From positions 1,912,690-1,976,689 of the forward strand of contig CM034403.1 in NCBI GenBank assembly GCA_019925095.2: a stretch of 64,000 bases of DNA, read 5' to 3'. A program made the translations under genes and the position numbers. The DNA comes from Dendrolimus kikuchii (taxonomy: Eukaryota; Arthropoda; Insecta; Lepidoptera; Lasiocampidae). Shown here piece after piece: positions 1-10,641 of this stretch; positions within the stretch are counted from its first letter, which is position 1; every line of letters begins with the position of its first letter. The notes beneath the pieces were generated by a model. That model was not told the DNA's origin and ran no database searches. It worked only from the letters and a program-made list of their open reading frames with translations.

Positions 1-85
1 GCCATTTAGGCTTATTCTTACACACCTCACTTGCTTCTTTGACATACATAACTCTTGTCATTTAACAGACGAACAGACGACATTT
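1..85 (-). mobile_element. RTE-LINE tail fragment at window edge
   Basis: Inverse of the RTE tail: the plus strand reads GCCATTTAGGCTTATTCTTA, CACACCTCACTTGCTTCTTT, CATAACTCTTGTCAT. The (TATG)n 3' end would lie to the left, outside the window. Confidence 0.65.
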
Positions 86-830
86 TAGTTTTATTTTCTG
101 TATTAGTTCATATTTAGTTAAATATCTTTTATTGTATTAAATACCTAATTACATTTAATAGCGCTGTATTGCGCTCCTTGCAAAAGAACTTAAAACCAAA
201 TTTGGTTTCGCTAGTCACCTGCGCTCGCATAGCCGGACTTGACAAGGTTAGCCGTTGACGAATACATACATACATTTAATATTATTGATTACATGTTATA
301 CAATATTTTAACAAAAGCACGTGACAGCCCTAAAAAAACTAATTACTGAGAGTATGTGGAAGTGAGAATACCGTAATGAGTTAAGCTGTACATTAATTAG
401 ATATTGTTACAACGACACTGTAGCAATATGATACAACGGGTCATTAGGCACTTGAGGATCTTAGAGTTTATTACGTACTAGAGTTTGCCCTACGACAAAC
501 GTAGGTCAAACACATGGCACATGGGAGGAAGGGGGTTTTAGTGGAGTATTAGCCCATGGGTTACCTCTCACCTCTCACACAAGCCGGTAATCGACTCTGT
601 TATCTGCGCTACCTTCAGTGGATAACTCTGCTTTTTTTTGTTAACGCAGGGGATGTCTTTTCTTGCGACACACACTCGTGCCATGCATGCATACGGGGAA
701 AGGCCAAATGCAGCGCCTAGTGCCGGCCTGCACGAGTGCGTGTGGGACTCTCGGGCGAACCAGTATCTTTATTTGAATATAGCTGCTATCTATTTTTAAA
801 TGTACTAAGTGTCGTCAGATCGTAGAGCAC

Positions 831-946
831 TTGGAGTACATATTTGTTGGTATCCAGACCAGTGTAGTCTGTTAACTCGAACAAGCTCATTGGATAGTCC
901 GCGCCTAACTTCATAGCGATATCTATGTCTTCCTCCGATGCATTGC
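831..946 (-). pseudogene. Isolated exon resembling 3-hydroxyacyl-CoA dehydrogenase (HADH)
   Basis: Read on the minus strand, this short stretch encodes GNASEEDIDIAMKLGADYPM and continues FELTDYTGLDTNKYVLQ. It resembles the C-terminal-domain segment of short-chain L-3-hydroxyacyl-CoA dehydrogenase, the mitochondrial beta-oxidation enzyme that oxidises 3-hydroxyacyl-CoA with NAD+. A pyrimidine-rich tract ending TTGCAG lies immediately before it, so the 3' splice site looks real. The downstream donor would be a weak GTGCTC. In the family the segment after YPM is normally Gly-Pro-Phe-Glu; here it is Ser-Leu-Phe-Glu. No other HADH exon was found within several kb to the right, and the left side runs into repeats and the window edge. 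It may be one exon of a gene continuing to the left, a divergent paralogue, or a pseudo-exon. The family assignment is fairly sure; functionality is not. Confidence 0.5.
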
Positions 947-1274
947 CTGCAACAGAATTTGAATTTAGAACACAATGGAACAATAAATTGTATTATTTTT
1001 TAAAATAATTATAAGAACAGGCGATAAAGGACCGTCTTACTTTTAAAATATCATGAGAAACAATTTTAAATACTATTCAAACAATAATGAAGACGCTATT
1101 TGAATCGTTTTTTCATGTACAAAGTTCTGACGTCATAACTTGCAATGTTCATACATATTTGGTGTATATATTCGAGACTCAAAGTTTATAAGAGCAAAAC
1201 TTCTTTTAAAGCTCGAGTAGATAGGTAATCGTAGTAAGCCATGTTATGAAAATATAAGCAAAATGTATGTATGC

Positions 1275-1277
<3 letters not shown>

Positions 1278-1305
<28 letters not shown>

Positions 1306-1306
1306 A
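1278..1306. repeat. (TA)n microsatellite
   Basis: About 14 uninterrupted TA units within AT-rich intergenic sequence. Apart from this, nothing recognisable was seen between about 984 and 1690. Confidence 0.9.
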
Positions 1307-1689
1307 CATATAAATCGAGAATATTTAAAAAAAAATCAAATCTATTGAAATTTCGTTCAAATATATCAATATCTTTGTTGTTACCCGCCACCTCATTGTA
1401 ATAAGGAGCCAATCTGACTGTTTAATCTGTTTTATATGGTTTTTATTATCTGTGGTGAAATAGCAATGGTGTGTGAATACAGTCCACATGAGATTAAAAG
1501 AGTGTAAAAATATACATTTTCCGAGAGAGACGTACGTGGTTTTAAATAAATAAAAATCCCACAAAAAATAGTTAGAACTCATTGATTAATGTAAGAAAAC
1601 TGTGTCTATCGTGTAAACACTGACAGTGGGATTGAAATAAGAGATATTGTCTTTATGGAATTCTAAAGCGATAATATTAGTACTCTGTG

Positions 1690-2045
1690 ATCTTCGGGCC
1701 GTAAATCCGATATTGGGAGTTTTTGGCGGGAACTGAAAGGAGATGTTGTGCTGTGCAGTTTTATTCTCTAAAAATGTGTAAAATTACTGTAAAATGAACA
1801 ATAGTTGTAGGATATTGATAGTTTTTGAGTAGTAATTATGTGTTTTGTGAGAAATGTGAACTGTATAGTCGAATGTGGCCTTTTAAGTTGTCACAAGAAC
1901 TCCGTTGGTTGTCACCTGCTGATAATCTACAGTTCAACTGTGCTATACACACAGGCTTAAGAAAATGAAGAAACTATCTTGTAAACTAAGACCTGGCTTA
2001 AAGGCCTAGCTGCCAAGCCATAAACCTAAATAAATAAATAAAAAA
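1690..2045 (+). mobile_element. 5'-truncated LINE/retroposon tail ending in (TAAA)n
   Basis: The stretch ends GGCTTAAAGGCCTAGCTGCC, AAGCC, then an AAATAAATAAATAAAAAAA tail, as in non-LTR retrotransposon 3' ends. The same sequence recurs inverted at 30785-31060. No coding capacity remains. Confidence 0.6.
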
Positions 2046-2395
2046 ATAAATCCGATATTGTGACTAAAATTGAATGATCTAGCACCAGTTTCAAGAAAAC
2101 ATGGTGTGGACAATGATGCTGCTCAGGAAATTCTCCCAGTCTTCCATGTCTTTATGAGATGCACAACCTAAACTACACGTAAAAGGCAATTAAAGTGGGT
2201 GAGCTGCATGGCCTGGTTCCCACGCATGTTCAAAGTCACCATTCGCTATACCGCTCGTCCTGGATTCATTTCATTTATTCATTTCATATCAATCATTATT
2301 TACGATCGCTTTGATTGCTGTGTGATTTGTACGTAATTTCTATTCAAGCGGGAAATTTTGTACCAATCTTTGATTTATACTTATACTATACTATA

Positions 2396-2605
2396 TCTTA
2401 ATATATATAAATTACGTGTCACGTTGTTTGTCCGCGATGGACTCCTAAACTACTTGACCGATTTTAATCAAATTTGCACACCGTGTGCAGTTTGATCCGA
2501 CTTGAAACATAGGATAGCTTATATTAGGTACCCGGTAGGTGGCGCTGCAATCGGGTTCTAAATTTTATTTCTTCAGGGCAGAACAACGTCTGCCGGGACA
2601 GCTAG
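2396..2605 (+). mobile_element. Non-autonomous Helitron (lepidopteran type)
   Basis: Begins TCTTAATATATATAAATTAC, preceded by A, and ends TCTGCCGGGACAGCTAG, followed by T. This is a Helitron arrangement (5' TC, GC-rich region near the 3' end, CTAG, inserted between A and T). Interior GATTTTAATCAAATTTGCAC and GGTGGCGCTGCAATCGGG are shared with the 10.2 kb copy. Confidence 0.6.
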
Positions 2606-3234
2606 TATTATATAAAACAAAGTCGTGTTAGTTCCACCATTTATAACTCAACAACGGATGGACCAATTTTTATGATTTTTGTGCTTTTGGAATTGTCTTC
2701 GTCCGGAATAGGATAATAAGTATTAAAATATGATAGTCAATAAAAAAAATATCATTAAAAACCATCCGTCACAACATCAGTTTAGCCATTCATTTGTTAT
2801 GATCTTCTCCGGCCGATTTCGGCAATGTGAATTGTGGTGAATTATTTTGGTGTGTTCAAGTTCGGTTTCCAGGATACGCGGAGTTTGTGGTCCGATGGGT
2901 TTTTTTTAAACTATAAAGGCATGGGCAACATCTCATAACCCAAGACAGTGACATAACAATTTATAATACACGACACCAAAGACCCACTGGTTTACATCAC
3001 ACACTTACATACAAAGTGGCGAAAGTTCTTACGCGCCCGATTTCACCGCTTTATATTGACTTGTTACTTTAATAACCCCATTTCCTTACTCTGCTATAAA
3101 TCTACGCGTATTATACATTATATTGATGGCTCTCAGAAAGTGTTTACAGAGAATTACACTACATATTTAACCAATAAATAAAAATTGAGTGTCTTATTAT
3201 GAATTAAGTTATTTATACGAATCATAAAGTTATT

Positions 3235-3500
3235 TGATTTTTATTGTTCCAACGTTTCGACCAATTTTCAGTAGCCATGATCACGGGAGACAGATGTCAA
3301 GTGTCAATGAGTATTATTAAAGTTTTATTTAGCCTACCGCCAACTTGTTCATTTTAATTTTGTTTATGGTTATTATTTACTCTATGGGAGCCTAATCTAA
3401 CTTACCACCGCTTCGCAACATGTTGTGGCTTGAAGAGAAGAAGCGGCGCAAGAAACTTTTCAGCAAACATGTCTAGCTCTAATAATTTTATATAATATTA
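3235..3500. mobile_element. Hairpin family C MITE copy
   Basis: Contains the family core (CAACGTTTCGACC, TTTTCAGTAGCCATGATCAC), TGTCAAGTGTCAATGAGTAT and TAGCCTACCGCCAACTTGTT, then a GAAGCGGCGCAAGAAACTTT region shared with the 9.8 kb copy. Family C copies lie at 5145, 8880, 9630, 22225 and 46842. Confidence 0.55.
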
Positions 3501-4008
3501 AAATGGGTGGGAGGTGAAATAAAAAGAAATTATCAATCAAGTTGGTTTGTGTTCCGGTTTAGACAATTAAGACAAATTTATCATAATAACTGTATTTTTA
3601 ATTCTCGTCGGCCTTGACTAAAATCCGAAATTCTATTAAATCGATGACGATTCAATGCGAAGTCCATTGAATTATCATCGAATTTGGTTAAAGGAATCAA
3701 AGTGATTCATGCGAACATAAAATTGAATGATTGAATGTCATAGTTTTCTGTCATCTCTACATCTTTCAACGAAATTGATGCAATTCGGTTGAACCGATAT
3801 TAGCTTAAGGTACTCCGTACATCGAGATTGATATAAATCGCATATAAATATATGTCCGATGTAATTGATCGAGTAAGTATGCTTTATGAAAACAAATATG
3901 TTCAGTAAACATACAAGCGGACAGATATCTGCTCTACTAATACTCTTGCAATAATCGATATTATGGATTTTTCATTTACTGCAGAAATTATGGGTACCAA
4001 GCCGCTAA

Positions 4009-4719
4009 TCTTATACTAATATATAAAGCTGAAGAGTTTGTTTGCTTGCTTGAACGCGCTAATCTCAGGAACTACTGGTCTGATTTGAAAAATTCTTTCA
4101 GTGTTAGATAGCCCATTTATCGAGGAAGGCTATAGAATATATATCATCACGCTAAGACCAATAGGAGCGGAGCACCAATGAAGAATGTTTCAAAATCGGG
4201 GGCTTTTTTTTCCTTTTGAGAGCTTCCGCGGCGTGCGCTGCATAAAGGGTTAAAGTTTCGCAAAAATCATGTGTAACAGAATTGTTCCCCTTTAAAAGTT
4301 CTAAAAAAAAGTCTGCGACAGCATTTGTCTATCTTTTAAGGTTGGCTCACTATAACCTTTTTTATGCTAACCTTTGTTCTAAAATAATGCATTATTTGCG
4401 AAGGTGTTTTTATAAACATGATATTAAACCTTATCCAAATAAATACGTTATTCATCACAAGTATTTAATTTAAAACAAAATTTGCTATTTACATAATTCG
4501 ATTTCAATGAATATCTTAGGAGATATCGCAGTTTTAAAATAACATCGCAGCCAAAATTATGATGAAGTACTGCGCGCGCATTTATGATGTGCAAGGCCGG
4601 CGGGCAATCATTGAGATTTCAAAATATTTTCACCGTCTACGTAAACAAAGTCGCGGGTTAAAGTTAGCGTTAGCCCAAAGCAACTATTCCACGCGAACGA
4701 AGTCGCGGGCAGAAGCTAG
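4009..4719 (+). mobile_element. Non-autonomous Helitron-like element
   Basis: Starts TCTTATACTAATATATAAAG after A and ends AAGTCGCGGGCAGAAGCTAG before T. The first 200 bases (CTGGTCTGATTTGAAAAATT, ACCAATAGGAGCGGAGCACC) recur at 63764 up to the window edge. There is no gene; short open frames inside are chance. Confidence 0.6.
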
Positions 4720-5005
4720 TCTATACATAAATTGTTTTTTTTATTGTTTCTTAGATACACTAAAAAGTTACATAACATGGACATGATGTTTAGATATCTA
4801 GAGATATGTTTGCCGCGTTTTTCTCGAAACCGCCATTTGCAAGTACTGCGTTTGCTATAAGGAGGACAGATATATAATATATATAAAGTAGATTTATGAT
4901 GGATTGACACGAGCTACAGACGGACGAGCAAGTGAAAGTGAATGGTCGATTCTGGGGGCAAGCAAAGTCATGTTCGGTCACTAACAGATTTTTTTTATTA
5001 CGCGA

Positions 5006-5081
5006 TTTTTTTTTATTGCAAGAGATCAGCAGACAGGCAGACGGCCCACTTGATGGGAAGCGGTTACCATCGCATATGGAC
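5006..5081 (-). mobile_element. SINE-like family A, 3'-end fragment
   Basis: Poly-T then GCAGACAGGCAGACGGCCCA and CGGTTACCATCGC, i.e. the inverse of the last 75 bases of family A. It is cut off abruptly. Confidence 0.7.
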
Positions 5082-5144
5082 TTTTTTTTAGTAGTTGCAA
5101 CAAATTTATAATATCAAACTAAAACTTACTTAAAACATAGTATT

Positions 5145-5245
5145 TTCTTAAGTTTTCTTCCGTGATCACGGCCACTGAAAAGTGGCCGAAACGTCGGAAA
5201 AACCAAAATCAAATAAAATTACCGCGCTTAAAACCGTTAAAACGT
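5145..5245. mobile_element. Hairpin family C half-copy
   Basis: GTGATCACGGCCACTGAAAA, GTGGCCGAAACGTCGG, then CGCGCTTAAAACCGTTAAAA and CGTAGTTTTATTA: the terminal half of the family. Confidence 0.55.
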
Positions 5246-5411
5246 AGTTTTATTACTTAAAACATATAATTAAATACTAAAAATAAATTAACTTATAAAA
5301 ATAAACTTAAAAGCCTTCTTCCCGGTAAATGACAGTGGTTTGGGACCATTAATTTATCTTTAGGCGTTTTTTTCCTTTTTTATTTAGTTTTAGTTTTTAT
5401 ATATCATATAC

Positions 5412-5721
5412 GTGCAGGAACGGAGAAAGAATACAATTTCCTGCGGCCGGGCGGCCTGTCGTAAGAGGCGACTTAACAACTCACAGCCAGGTGGTAGGGC
5501 ACTTGCCCGACTGGATGGCTACCACCCCTGGTCTAGAGTATGCCGCCATAACAACCTTGAGTTGTGTTCCGGCATTAGTGACCAGGTTCCAGTCTCCCTT
5601 AAGAGAGCAACAGCGCATTTGTAGCACCTTTGGTGTTGCAAATGTCCATAGGCGAGGGTAACCGCTTTTCATCCAGTGGACCGTCTGCCTGTCTGCTGAA
5701 CTTCTGCAATAAAAAAAAAAA
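5412..5721 (+). mobile_element. SINE-like family A, full length
   Basis: A near-complete member (about 310 bp) of the most abundant repeat here. It starts CGTGCAGGAACGGAGAAAGA, passes GGCCTGTCGTAAGAGGCGAC, CAGGTGGTAGGGC and GTTCCGGCATTAGTGACCAG, and ends CTGCAATAAAAAAA. The poly-A end shows RNA-mediated insertion. No A/B boxes of a tRNA promoter are obvious, so it may be a truncated LINE tail rather than a true SINE. Open frames in it occur on both strands and are not genes. Confidence 0.75.
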
Positions 5722-6324
5722 TAGTTTATGGATAAGTTAAATTGATTAAAACTTATTTATAAATGAAGTCGATTTTTATAACAAATCGAGTCGGTAACGC
5801 TGTAGGCCATTACTAATTGATCCGTCATGGACTTGTCAAAAGTAAAATAAATGCTTGCAAAGGGTATAGTTTTGTTTCGAGTTACATTTCAACGCGTTAC
5901 CTAGTTGTCGCGTGATGTCCTAACAAAGAGATTAACGATTATTCTATAAATTGCATTTTCGAAATCTGCTGGTCTGGATTAGCCCCACTGTTGATTCCTT
6001 TTAAACGAATTGTAGAAACTCTACACCCCGAACAGAATTATTATACAGTGCGAGTCTTTATAATGTGTTAATTTTATCAATTGAAACAATATTAAAAAAA
6101 ATCGAAATATTTATTTATATTTTATAGGGAATTTTTAATTTTTTTGTTCGCTACTGTGACCCCAGTGTAAACAAAGCGATGTAACTTTTAAACTAAATGA
6201 TCTATCACGATGAAACAAACTCCATAATGATTTGAAGTAATTAGGCGTGCTCATGATATGAAAATTGTGGAAAAAAAACTAGCCTCAATTGAAAATAAAC
6301 ACGTTTCTTTTTAGCAAAAATCTG

Positions 6325-6875
6325 TTTTTTACAAGCTTTTTATTAACTTGCAATGGATGTATGTATGTAAGTTCGGGTGGCATCTTGCAAGTTAAATTTG
6401 ACCAACTTCCCGGTTTCCGATTGAGCTGAAATTTTGCACGCATATGTGTATCGCGTGACAATGCAATAATATGGTACCATGGAGCTGATCCGATGATGGA
6501 GTCGGAAGGTGGCCATAGGAACTCCTGTACTAAACAAGATTTTTTATTTTTTTATTGCAGGAGTTCACCAGACACGCAGACGGCCTACTTGATGGAAAGC
6601 GGTTACCATCGCCTATGGTTATTTGCAACACTAAAGGTGCTACAAATGCGCTGTTCTCTCTTAAGGGAGACTGGAACCTGGTCACTAATTGCCGGAACAC
6701 AATACAAGGTTGTTATAGCGGCATACTCTAGAGCAGGGGTGGTCGCCATCCAGTCCAGCAAATACCCTACCACCTGGCAAAAGATAGACCCGTCGTGTTT
6801 GGGCTCGTTTTACTTGTTTTGGCTAGCACTCTGCTGCTACATGATATCCAGGATCTCAAAAGCTTGTATTTAAAA
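6325..6875. mobile_element. Repeat family N, split by a family A insertion
   Basis: Shares TTGCAAG, ACCAACTTCCCGGTTTCCGA, ATCGCGTGACAATGCAATAA, GATGATGGAGTCGGAAGGTG and GATCTCAAAAGCTTGTATTT with an uninterrupted copy at 41860-42175. Here it is split by family A at 6541-6778; AAGAT on both sides of the insertion is a likely target duplication. Confidence 0.65.
6541..6778 (-). mobile_element. SINE-like family A, short form (~235 bp)
   Basis: Inverse orientation (poly-T first), ending at CCACCTGG, the shared short-form boundary. It is inserted into repeat N, with AAGAT flanking both sides. Confidence 0.75.
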
Positions 6876-6876
6876 A

Positions 6877-7046
6877 TAAAAAAACTTCGTTTAAAAAAAC
6901 CGACTTCAAAAACTAAAAAACTAAAAAGTATAAAATAACTTATTATAATATATATTAATAATAATAGCTTTAGAAATAAGTTATTTTATACTTTTTAGTT
7001 TTTTAGTTTTTGAAGTCGGTTTTTTTAAACGAAGTTTTTTTATTTT
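6877..7046. repeat. Near-perfect 60-bp inverted repeat with ~40-bp loop
   Basis: AACCGACTTCAAAAACTAAA on the left is mirrored by TTTAGTTTTTGAAGTCGGTT on the right; the arms extend from CTTCGTTTAAAAAAACCGAC to AAAAAGTATAAAATAACTTA. A one-armed relative is at 39130-39190. Confidence 0.85.
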
Positions 7047-7074
7047 ATTTGTTACTTTTTAGTGTCTAGCTATA

Positions 7075-7340
7075 TATGGGTAGACCTACGAAAGGTGCCG
7101 CGCTCCTTAAAAAATATAGGTCCCAAGAAACGGGAACAAAAAAAGTGTTCTTAAAATGAAAACTACTGGGCCAAACTACGTTAAATTTCTAGGGGACCAA
7201 ATGGCAACTATTCCGCATCAAACTAAACAAGAATCACGTAAATCGGATCGTAAATCTCGGAATAATCGGTGAACATACATTAAAAAAAAAGGTCCCGACG
7301 AATTGAGAACCTCCTCCTTTTTTTGAAGTCGGTTAAAAAC
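7075..7340. mobile_element. Common lepidopteran repeat ending TTTTTTGAAGTCGGTT
   Basis: Contains GGTGCCGCGCTCCTTAAAAA, CCCGACGAATTGAGAACCTC and CTCCTTTTTTTGAAGTCGGT. This pattern is typical of an abundant moth/butterfly DNA-transposon fragment (recalled, not searched). It adjoins the palindrome, with which it shares the GAAGTCGGTT end. Confidence 0.45.
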
Positions 7341-8270
7341 CTTTAAAAAGCTTATTATTCATCATATTTTACAATAATCGTAAAATTTGTCAATCTATCA
7401 AAAAAAAACTAAATATTTAAGATTTTTTAATATTTTTTCCGTCGATAAAAATAAGCATAGATTCCTTCATTTCGATATGTGCACATTATAAAGACTCACA
7501 CTGTATTACAGGTAACCAGTCCTAATTGCAACATTGAAACTTCTTGCGAGTTTTGGACACGCCAGCCTTACGCATATATTCAGTTTAATATTCTGAGCAC
7601 AACTCCCGTGCTCTATCTGCGAAAACATAGTTGTAAATAAACTTTCCTTTAAATCGATAACCTTAAACATCCAGCTGACTTGTACCGAGCATTGAATAAT
7701 GCAAGAGAATACCAAAAAGTCATTTGTGTCGGTCCAGAGACAATTTACAGTAGTTGGGCGACGGCCAGTATGATAAATAGGTAAAGCATTTCAATGTACA
7801 CAGTTTCAAACCACACATATATATACTAAGTAGAAAATTGGCTCAAAACGTTGTCGATGAAAAACGTTCCCAAAATTTTGTCCACGTTGTGAAGATGAAT
7901 GGCAACGCCAACGGCCCGGCCACGGCTTATCGCGACGCGAGTGGCGACATGAACAATAGTATTAGCGCTTGCGTAGAGAGCCCCACTACGCCACCGCCGC
8001 GCCGCCACCGTGCTATTATTCTGTGAATTTCTATGCATATGCGAATGTTGCCCACACCCTCACATAATGCCACCTCACCACGTAGTTCCTGCGAACGAAA
8101 ATTGTTTTGGAATCGGTAAGAGACTCATGATTTTGAAAAATTTATCTGTCAGAATCAATTTAAAAAAATATGTATACATAGGTAGTCACTTTTATTCTTT
8201 ACTTCATCCTCCGGGTTTGATTTGCTGCAAGAAATCTGTTGCTATGATTTCCATAGAAAATTTATTTTTA

Positions 8271-8815
8271 TGCAGGAACAGAGAAAGAATACAATTTCCT
8301 GTGGCTGGGCGGCCTTTTTTTTTTAAGGCGGGGGAAATGCTATTTAGGCACAATGCTGGGTCCTTTGCAAGGGATTAGACCATAGTTGATCATGAGGGAT
8401 TTCCCCTTTGACAAGGGGAAATCCGAACACTAATCAAGCCAGCTTGTGTGGAGACTCAGAGAAGTTACACGGGCAATACCCACTACCCACTAAAACCACC
8501 CTCCTCCCATGTGCCCCGCGCTTTTTATGAAGGAAAGGCTAAGACTAAGAACGTAGTTACGCCCAGTCCGATCCAGCGCAAAAAGTGCCTGAATGTGCCC
8601 CGGGAATCAAAACACATTCACTTCGTCAGCGGGGGTGATGAATCCTTTGCTCCCTTGATAGCTAAAGGCCCCCCGAAACGGTGCGGCTGGGCGGCCTGTC
8701 GTAACAAGCGACAAGACACCCACAGCCAGGTGGTAAGGTATTTGCCCACTTGGATACCTACCACCCCTGGTCTAAGGTATGCCGCCACAACAACCTTGAG
8801 TTGTGTTCTGGCATT
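8271..8815 (+). mobile_element. SINE-like family A copy split by another retroposon
   Basis: The left part 8271-8314 (GCAGGAACAGAGAAAGAATA to GGCTGGGCGGCC) continues at 8685 with a duplicated GGCTGGGCGGCC and runs to about 8815, without its poly-A part. The insertion occupies 8315-8684. Confidence 0.75.
8315..8684 (-). mobile_element. Retroposon family D, longest copy, with 12-bp target duplication
   Basis: Poly-T at the left marks a poly-A tail in minus orientation. GGCTGGGCGGCC at 8303-8314 and 8685-8696 is an exact target duplication. It shares GGCGGGGGAAATGCTAT, GATCATGAGG, CCAGCTTGTGTGGAGACTC and ACGTAGTTACGCCCAGTCCG with the copy at 47918; this copy extends about 110 bases further at its 5' end. 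It may be a LINE 3' UTR. Confidence 0.8.
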
Positions 8816-8879
8816 GCTCGTCTAAGCCCAATGTCGTGACCGGTCCGTAATATATTAATCATCAATCAAAAATAAAAGT

Positions 8880-9055
8880 AAATAATTAAAATGAACAAGT
8901 TCGCGGTAGGCTAAATAAAACTTTAACAATGCTCATGACACTTGACATCTTTGTCTTCCGTGATCACGGCTACTGAAAAGTGGCCGAAACGTCGGAATAA
9001 TAAAAATCAAATTAATTACCTCTGTTAAAACCGTTAAAACGTAGTTTTATTAAAA
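8880..9055. mobile_element. Hairpin family C half-copy
   Basis: TAGGCTAAATAAAACTTTAA, GACACTTGACATCTTTGTCT, TTCCGTGATCACGGCTACTG, GTGGCCGAAACGTCGGAATA, then AACCGTTAAAACGTAGTTTT. Confidence 0.6.
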
Positions 9056-9056
9056 A

Positions 9057-9233
9057 TAAAACTAAATAAAAGAGGGAAATATTGTAATTGGTTAAAACCT
9101 TCCCAAAATAGACTGCAGCCGTTTGGTCGCGTAAAACGTCTACTAAACGTTTGGCGACGTCGCAGTAGAGCCTTAGAGCGTTAGGACCCCACGGGCCAAG
9201 GGTTTCCATCCTAAATGCCGCAAATGTGTAGCC
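9057..9233 (-). pseudogene. Non-LTR reverse transcriptase C-terminal fragment
   Basis: The minus-strand frame reads METLGPWGPNALRLYCDVAK then RLVDVLRDQTAAVYF. The pattern ETLGPWGP..A....AKR is common near the end of LINE-type reverse transcriptases in invertebrates, and it recurs at 10642-10904. Short and truncated; not a host gene. Confidence 0.55.
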
Positions 9234-9629
9234 ATTTCCAATGGCGGCATATAGGCTGCAGTAGAACAGGCGGAAGCGTACATACCTGAAAGATCGGATA
9301 CCGCCAGAGTATCAACGCAAGTAACATCCCACGCAGCTGAGTTTTTATATAAATGTAGAAGTAGATTATACTATAGAAGATAGTCTTCAATGGATGACAG
9401 GGTCCTGAACATCTCAGTGCCGTAACACCGCTGACTAACACTCCTAAAACAGGTTCATAATCTATGTATAAGTCGATGCGTTTGCGCAACCCATCCGCTC
9501 CGCCAAATATGTGATGCTACGTGCCTACAAGAATGGAAAGTTCCACGAGCAAAAGTGAAAACGGTTAAGATTGCAAATTCGCAAATGTCACTACTCGTCA
9601 TTGTGAGGAAAACTTTTTACATATAGATA

Positions 9630-10165
9630 ATAAAACATAATAAAAACACGTTTTTTATTTCGGCGTTTCGGTCACTTTTCAGTAGCTGTGATCACGAAAG
9701 ACAAAGATCAATGAGTAATGTTCAAGTTTTTATATAGCTTACCGCCAACTTGTTCATTTTAACTATTTAATTTAAATTTTTGTTTATGGTTTTTATTTAC
9801 TCTATGGGAGCCTAATCTAATTTACCACCGATCCGAACATGTTGTGGTTTGAAAAGAAGCAGCGCAATAAACTCTTTAGCAACATGTCTTTTTTTTATTT
9901 TGTTGCAGGAGTTCATAAGACGGCCCACTTGATGGAAATCGGCTACTATCGCCTATGGTCATTTGCATCACCAAAGGTGCTACAAATGCGCTATTCTTTA
10001 GACCAAGGGTGGTAGCCATCAGTCGGGCAAATGCCCTACCACCTGGCTGTGGGTTGTTTTATCGCCTCTTACGACAGGCCGCCCGGCCCCAGGAAATTGT
10101 ATTCTCTCTCCGTTCCTGCACGGATAAGATGGATGTCTAGCTTTAACAATTTTATATAATACTAG
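9630..10165. mobile_element. Hairpin family C copy interrupted by family A
   Basis: CACGTTTTTTATTTCGGCGT, TTTTCAGTAGCTGTGATCAC, CCGCCAACTTGTTCATTTTA and AGCAGCGCAATAAACTC parallel the 3.2-3.5 kb copy. Family A (9889-10126) splits it; ATGTCT appears on both sides of that insertion. Confidence 0.6.
9889..10126 (-). mobile_element. SINE-like family A with internal deletion
   Basis: Poly-T, GGAGTTCATAAGACGGCCCA, ..., CCGTTCCTGCACGGATA. About 70 bases around the GTTCCGGCATTAGTGACC part are missing. ATGTCT flanks both ends. Confidence 0.7.
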
Positions 10166-10335
10166 AGGTCTCTGCAGACGTTGTCCTGCCCTGAAAAAGA
10201 AAAGCTAGGACCCGATCCCAGCGCCACCTATCGGGTCCCCACCGACCCACTCAAACACACACAAAATTTCATTAATCGGTAAAGCCTTTTTTGAGTTTTA
10301 GCGTGACTAACGAACAGCAATTGAGTTAAGAGGAA
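10162..10335 (-). mobile_element. Non-autonomous Helitron fragment, inverted
   Basis: On the minus strand it contains TTGCTGTTCGTTAGTCACGC, GATAGGTGGCGCTGGGATCG and ends ACGTCTGCAGAGACCTCTAG followed by T. It is truncated at its 5' end (plus-strand right side). Confidence 0.55.
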
Positions 10336-10379
10336 ATAATGCTCACATTTATTTTAATAAATAAATAAATAATCGGCGG

Positions 10380-10612
10380 ACAAACACAAATATTGTATAT
10401 CCCCAAATTAAGCAAGTTACGCTTGTGTTATGTGTAATACACAACGAATTACTTTAGTACCGATTCCCAAACACCCAGATTATAGTAAATAAAGGAGAAA
10501 ATTTGTTTCCAAAATTTACCATACCAGGAATCGAACTCGGAGCCTCTGCAATGCTGTGAGGTAGGCCGGCAAATACTTAGTCCGCTCAACCACAGAGGCT
10601 GTCATTTTGGGG
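10380..10612 (-). mobile_element. tRNA-derived SINE
   Basis: On the minus strand the head reads CAGCCTCTGTGGTTGAGCGG (A box TGGTTGAGCGG) and GAGGCTCCGAGTTCGATTCC (B box AGTTCGATTCC), spaced as in a tRNA gene. A body then extends toward an AT-rich end (plus-strand 10380). The two internal pol III promoter boxes support a tRNA-like SINE rather than a real tRNA: no acceptor-stem pairing was evident. Confidence 0.7.
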
Positions 10613-10641
10613 GTGAGTTGCTATGAGTGGCTAATAACGTC

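Noticed and set aside
10540..10612. tRNA gene on the minus strand
   Set aside because: A and B boxes are present, but stem pairing and anticodon structure are not evident and the sequence continues into a repeat body; called a SINE.
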